Of a DNA stretch of 18,310 nucleotides, positions 16,961 to 18,310 are shown piece by piece (position 1 is the first letter of the stretch; every line of letters starts with the position of its first letter). The translations under genes were made by a program, and so were the position numbers. Location: positions 1 through 18,310 of the forward strand of contig QGUR01000056.1 of the NCBI GenBank assembly GCA_003242205.1. The letters are read 5' to 3'. The notes under the pieces were generated by a model that was not told the DNA's origin, did not search any database, and saw only the letters and a program-made list of their open reading frames with translations. This DNA is from Chloroflexota bacterium. Its GTDB lineage: Bacteria > Chloroflexota > Anaerolineae > Aggregatilineales > Phototrophicaceae.

Positions 16961-17802
16961 GTCAGGCCAATACCAGCATAGCCGAGCGACTGAAAATCAA
17001 TACCAACCTCGCCCGGACAATTCTGGTCGGCTTCATCGCCGACCAGATCGCCAAGGCCGGCATGAAACGCGCCGTGATCGGTCTATCCGGCGGGCTGGAC
17101 TCGGCTGTCTCGGCTTATCTGACCGCCGAAGCGCTGGGGCCGGAAAACCTGCTGGCGATACGTATGCCCTATAAAACCTCATCGCCGGACAGTCTGAACG
17201 ACGCCGATGCGGTCATCAAGGCGCTTGGCCTGCCGTCGATGACCATTCCCATTACGGAGATGGCCGACCCGTTGTTTGCGCGTTTCCCCGATATGAGCGA
17301 ACGGCGCAAGGGCAATGTCATGGCGCGGCTTCGCATGACCATCCTCTATGACCAGTCGGTTCCTTGGGGTGGGTTGGTCATGGGTACGAGCAACAAAACG
17401 GAACTGCTGCTTGGGTATTCCACCATCTACGGGGATAGCGGCGTGGCGCTGCAACCGATTGGCGACCTGTATAAGACGCAGGTGCGAGAACTGGCGGCAG
17501 CGCTCGGCGTGCCAGAGCAGATCATCAAAAAACCCCCGTCCGCCGACCTGTGGCAAGGCCAGACAGACGAGGGCGAGCTAGGCTTTACCTATGCCGAGGT
17601 CGACCAGCTTCTCTATCTGCTGGTCGATGAGCGCTACACGATCGACGAAGTGGTCGCGGAAGGCTTCACGCGCGAGTTCGCCGAGGATGTCTGGCGGCGG
17701 GTGAAGTCGAACCACTACAAGCGCACGATGCCGAATATCGCCAAGCTGAGCCAGCGCACTATCGGCCACGACTTCCTGTATCTACGCGATTGGACGACAT
17801 GA
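16957..17802 (+). CDS. nadE: NAD synthetase (synthetase domain only)
   Basis: Catalyses the last step of NAD synthesis, ATP-dependent amidation of nicotinic acid adenine dinucleotide, in the cytoplasm. The PP-loop SGGLDS is at residues 44-49, and MGTSNKTELLLGY with IYGDSGVALQPIGDLYKTQV carries the deamido-NAD and ATP contacts seen in the family. The C-terminal KKPPSADLWQGQTDEGELG loop is also typical. Length (281) is that of the ammonia-type enzyme without an amidase domain. The ATG overlaps the stop of the amidase gene by four bases (ATGA), with GGAG upstream inside that gene, which suggests coupled translation of a two-subunit glutamine-dependent enzyme. A palindromic repeat abuts the stop codon. 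Confidence 0.96.
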   Translation: MSQANTSIAERLKINTNLARTILVGFIADQIAKAGMKRAVIGLSGGLDSAVSAYLTAEALGPENLLAIRMPYKTSSPDSLNDADAVIKALGLPSMTIPITEMADPLFARFPDMSERRKGNVMARLRMTILYDQSVPWGGLVMGTSNKTELLLGYSTIYGDSGVALQPIGDLYKTQVRELAAALGVPEQIIKKPPSADLWQGQTDEGELGFTYAEVDQLLYLLVDERYTIDEVVAEGFTREFAEDVWRRVKSNHYKRTMPNIAKLSQRTIGHDFLYLRDWTT

Positions 17803-17939
17803 AACCTCATCCCTGACACTCTCCAAATCCCCACTAAAAATTTGGAGAGAGGAGCCGGGAATTTGTAGCTGCCCCCTACGGTTGTTTCCCCCTCTCCAAA
17901 CACTGTTTGTGTTTGGAGAGGGGGTTAGGGGGTGAGGTT
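17803..17939. repeat. MITE-like palindromic element after nadE
   Basis: A 137-bp element bounded by AACCTCA (17803-17809) and TGAGGTT (17933-17939), with the terminal similarity running on imperfectly through CCC-rich blocks to CTCTCCAAA. Two internal hairpins are clear: 17819-17828 with 17840-17849 (10 bp), and a perfect 16-bp stem 17888-17903 with 17909-17924 with a five-base loop. Both share the core CTCTCCAAA, so the element looks like two diverged copies of one unit. It begins on the first base after the nadE stop. It encodes nothing and may also act as a transcription stop for both flanking genes. I recall similar CCCCCTCTCC palindromes dispersed in Chloroflexota genomes. Confidence 0.7.
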
Positions 17940-17950
17940 CCGGTGAAGCC

Positions 17951-18310
17951 TTACAGCGTCGTGCGCGGAACGTCCGGGTCGTCCTCTTCCAACGCGTCTC
18001 TGATGCGCCGTTCCAACGACGGGTCAATGCCGTACTCGTTCTTGGGCTTGCCGTCATACGGCGAATCCGGCAGCGGCGCGTTCTTGGGCTTCTCGGCATA
18101 GAGATCGCTACGCCGGCTGCGTAGCAGCAGCATCACGCCACCGCCGATCAGCGCCAGCGGCACGATGAAGCGCATAAGCAACCCCATGTTGCCGGAGAAG
18201 ATCAACTCCATGAAGATGCCGAATACGGCGGTTAGCACGATGCCAAACAACCCCGTCTTGGTCCCGTTTTGGCCCCTTCCCCCGACCCGCGTCCGCGCCC
18301 CACCAAAAAA
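17951..18310 (-). CDS. Small membrane protein of unknown function, probably 5'-truncated
   Basis: The stop is TAA at 17951-17953. The C-terminal 99 residues show two hydrophobic segments (about GIVLTAVFGIFMELIF and LLMRFIVPLALIGGGVMLLL), then a charged cytoplasmic tail with RRSDLYAEK, PLPDSPYDGKPK and DALEEDDPDVP. I do not recognise the family. A TTG at 18250 could start the frame, but no ribosome site precedes it and the frame stays open to the window edge, reading Gly/Arg-rich codons, so I treat it as partial. The last 60 bases are homopolymer-rich and may contain errors. It converges on nadE, with the palindromic element between them. Confidence 0.55.
   Translation of the reverse strand, partial: FFGGARTRVGGRGQNGTKTGLFGIVLTAVFGIFMELIFSGNMGLLMRFIVPLALIGGGVMLLLRSRRSDLYAEKPKNAPLPDSPYDGKPKNEYGIDPSLERRIRDALEEDDPDVPRTTL

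Noticed and set aside
17819..17924. A CRISPR-like array from the repeated CTCTCCAAA units
   Set aside because: The copies are inverted hairpin arms, not direct repeats with regular spacers.

Overview
The window reads as ordinary bacterial chromosome of high GC content, with tightly packed genes and no phage, plasmid or CRISPR signature. Several things point to the Chloroflexota, probably Anaerolineae: an archaeal-type phosphoglycerate mutase in a bacterial setting, separate amidase and synthetase genes for NAD synthesis, an Lgt-like membrane protein, and an abundant-looking palindromic element built on CCCCCTCTCC. This placement is inference from gene content. The first and last few tens of bases are homopolymer-rich and look like contig ends.

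Layout. 1-1950, minus strand: a sugar-isomerase-like TIM barrel protein and a helix-hairpin-helix protein. 2079-3293, plus: apgM, ending at a two-way terminator shared with an unrecognised 430-residue protein on the minus strand (3359-4651). 4811-6315, minus: a B3/B4-domain protein behind a short-chain dehydrogenase. 6443-6730, minus: a small GlsB/YeaQ-type membrane protein. 6908-13518, minus: a run of protein quality-control and membrane genes, namely clpB, a lipoprotein HtrA protease, a zinc-finger-less DnaJ, and an SPFH/prohibitin-like protein. 13604-15082, minus: a cation/proton antiporter. 15313-17802, plus: a probable operon of an Lgt-like protein, an NAD-synthetase-type amidase and nadE. 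A 137-bp MITE-like palindrome follows nadE, then a partial small membrane protein on the minus strand.

The most unusual stretch is the 372-bp gap between clpB and htrA. On the plus strand, opposite to both neighbours, it carries a complete small transcription unit: a good promoter, a 13-nt perfect Shine-Dalgarno (complementary to the whole usual 16S 3' tail), a 12-codon reading frame starting with GTG, a 27-bp long-range hairpin that swallows the second half of that frame, and a strong intrinsic terminator. No gene lies downstream on that strand, so it looks like a free-standing small RNA or small-peptide gene inside a proteostasis cluster. I recognise no known family for it.

How the genes work together: ClpB and the DnaJ homologue would act in disaggregation with DnaK (not in this window), the HtrA lipoprotein would degrade damaged proteins outside the membrane, and the SPFH and GlsB proteins are membrane-stress or membrane-organisation candidates. 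The amidase and NadE overlap by ATGA and together would form a two-subunit glutamine-dependent NAD synthetase.
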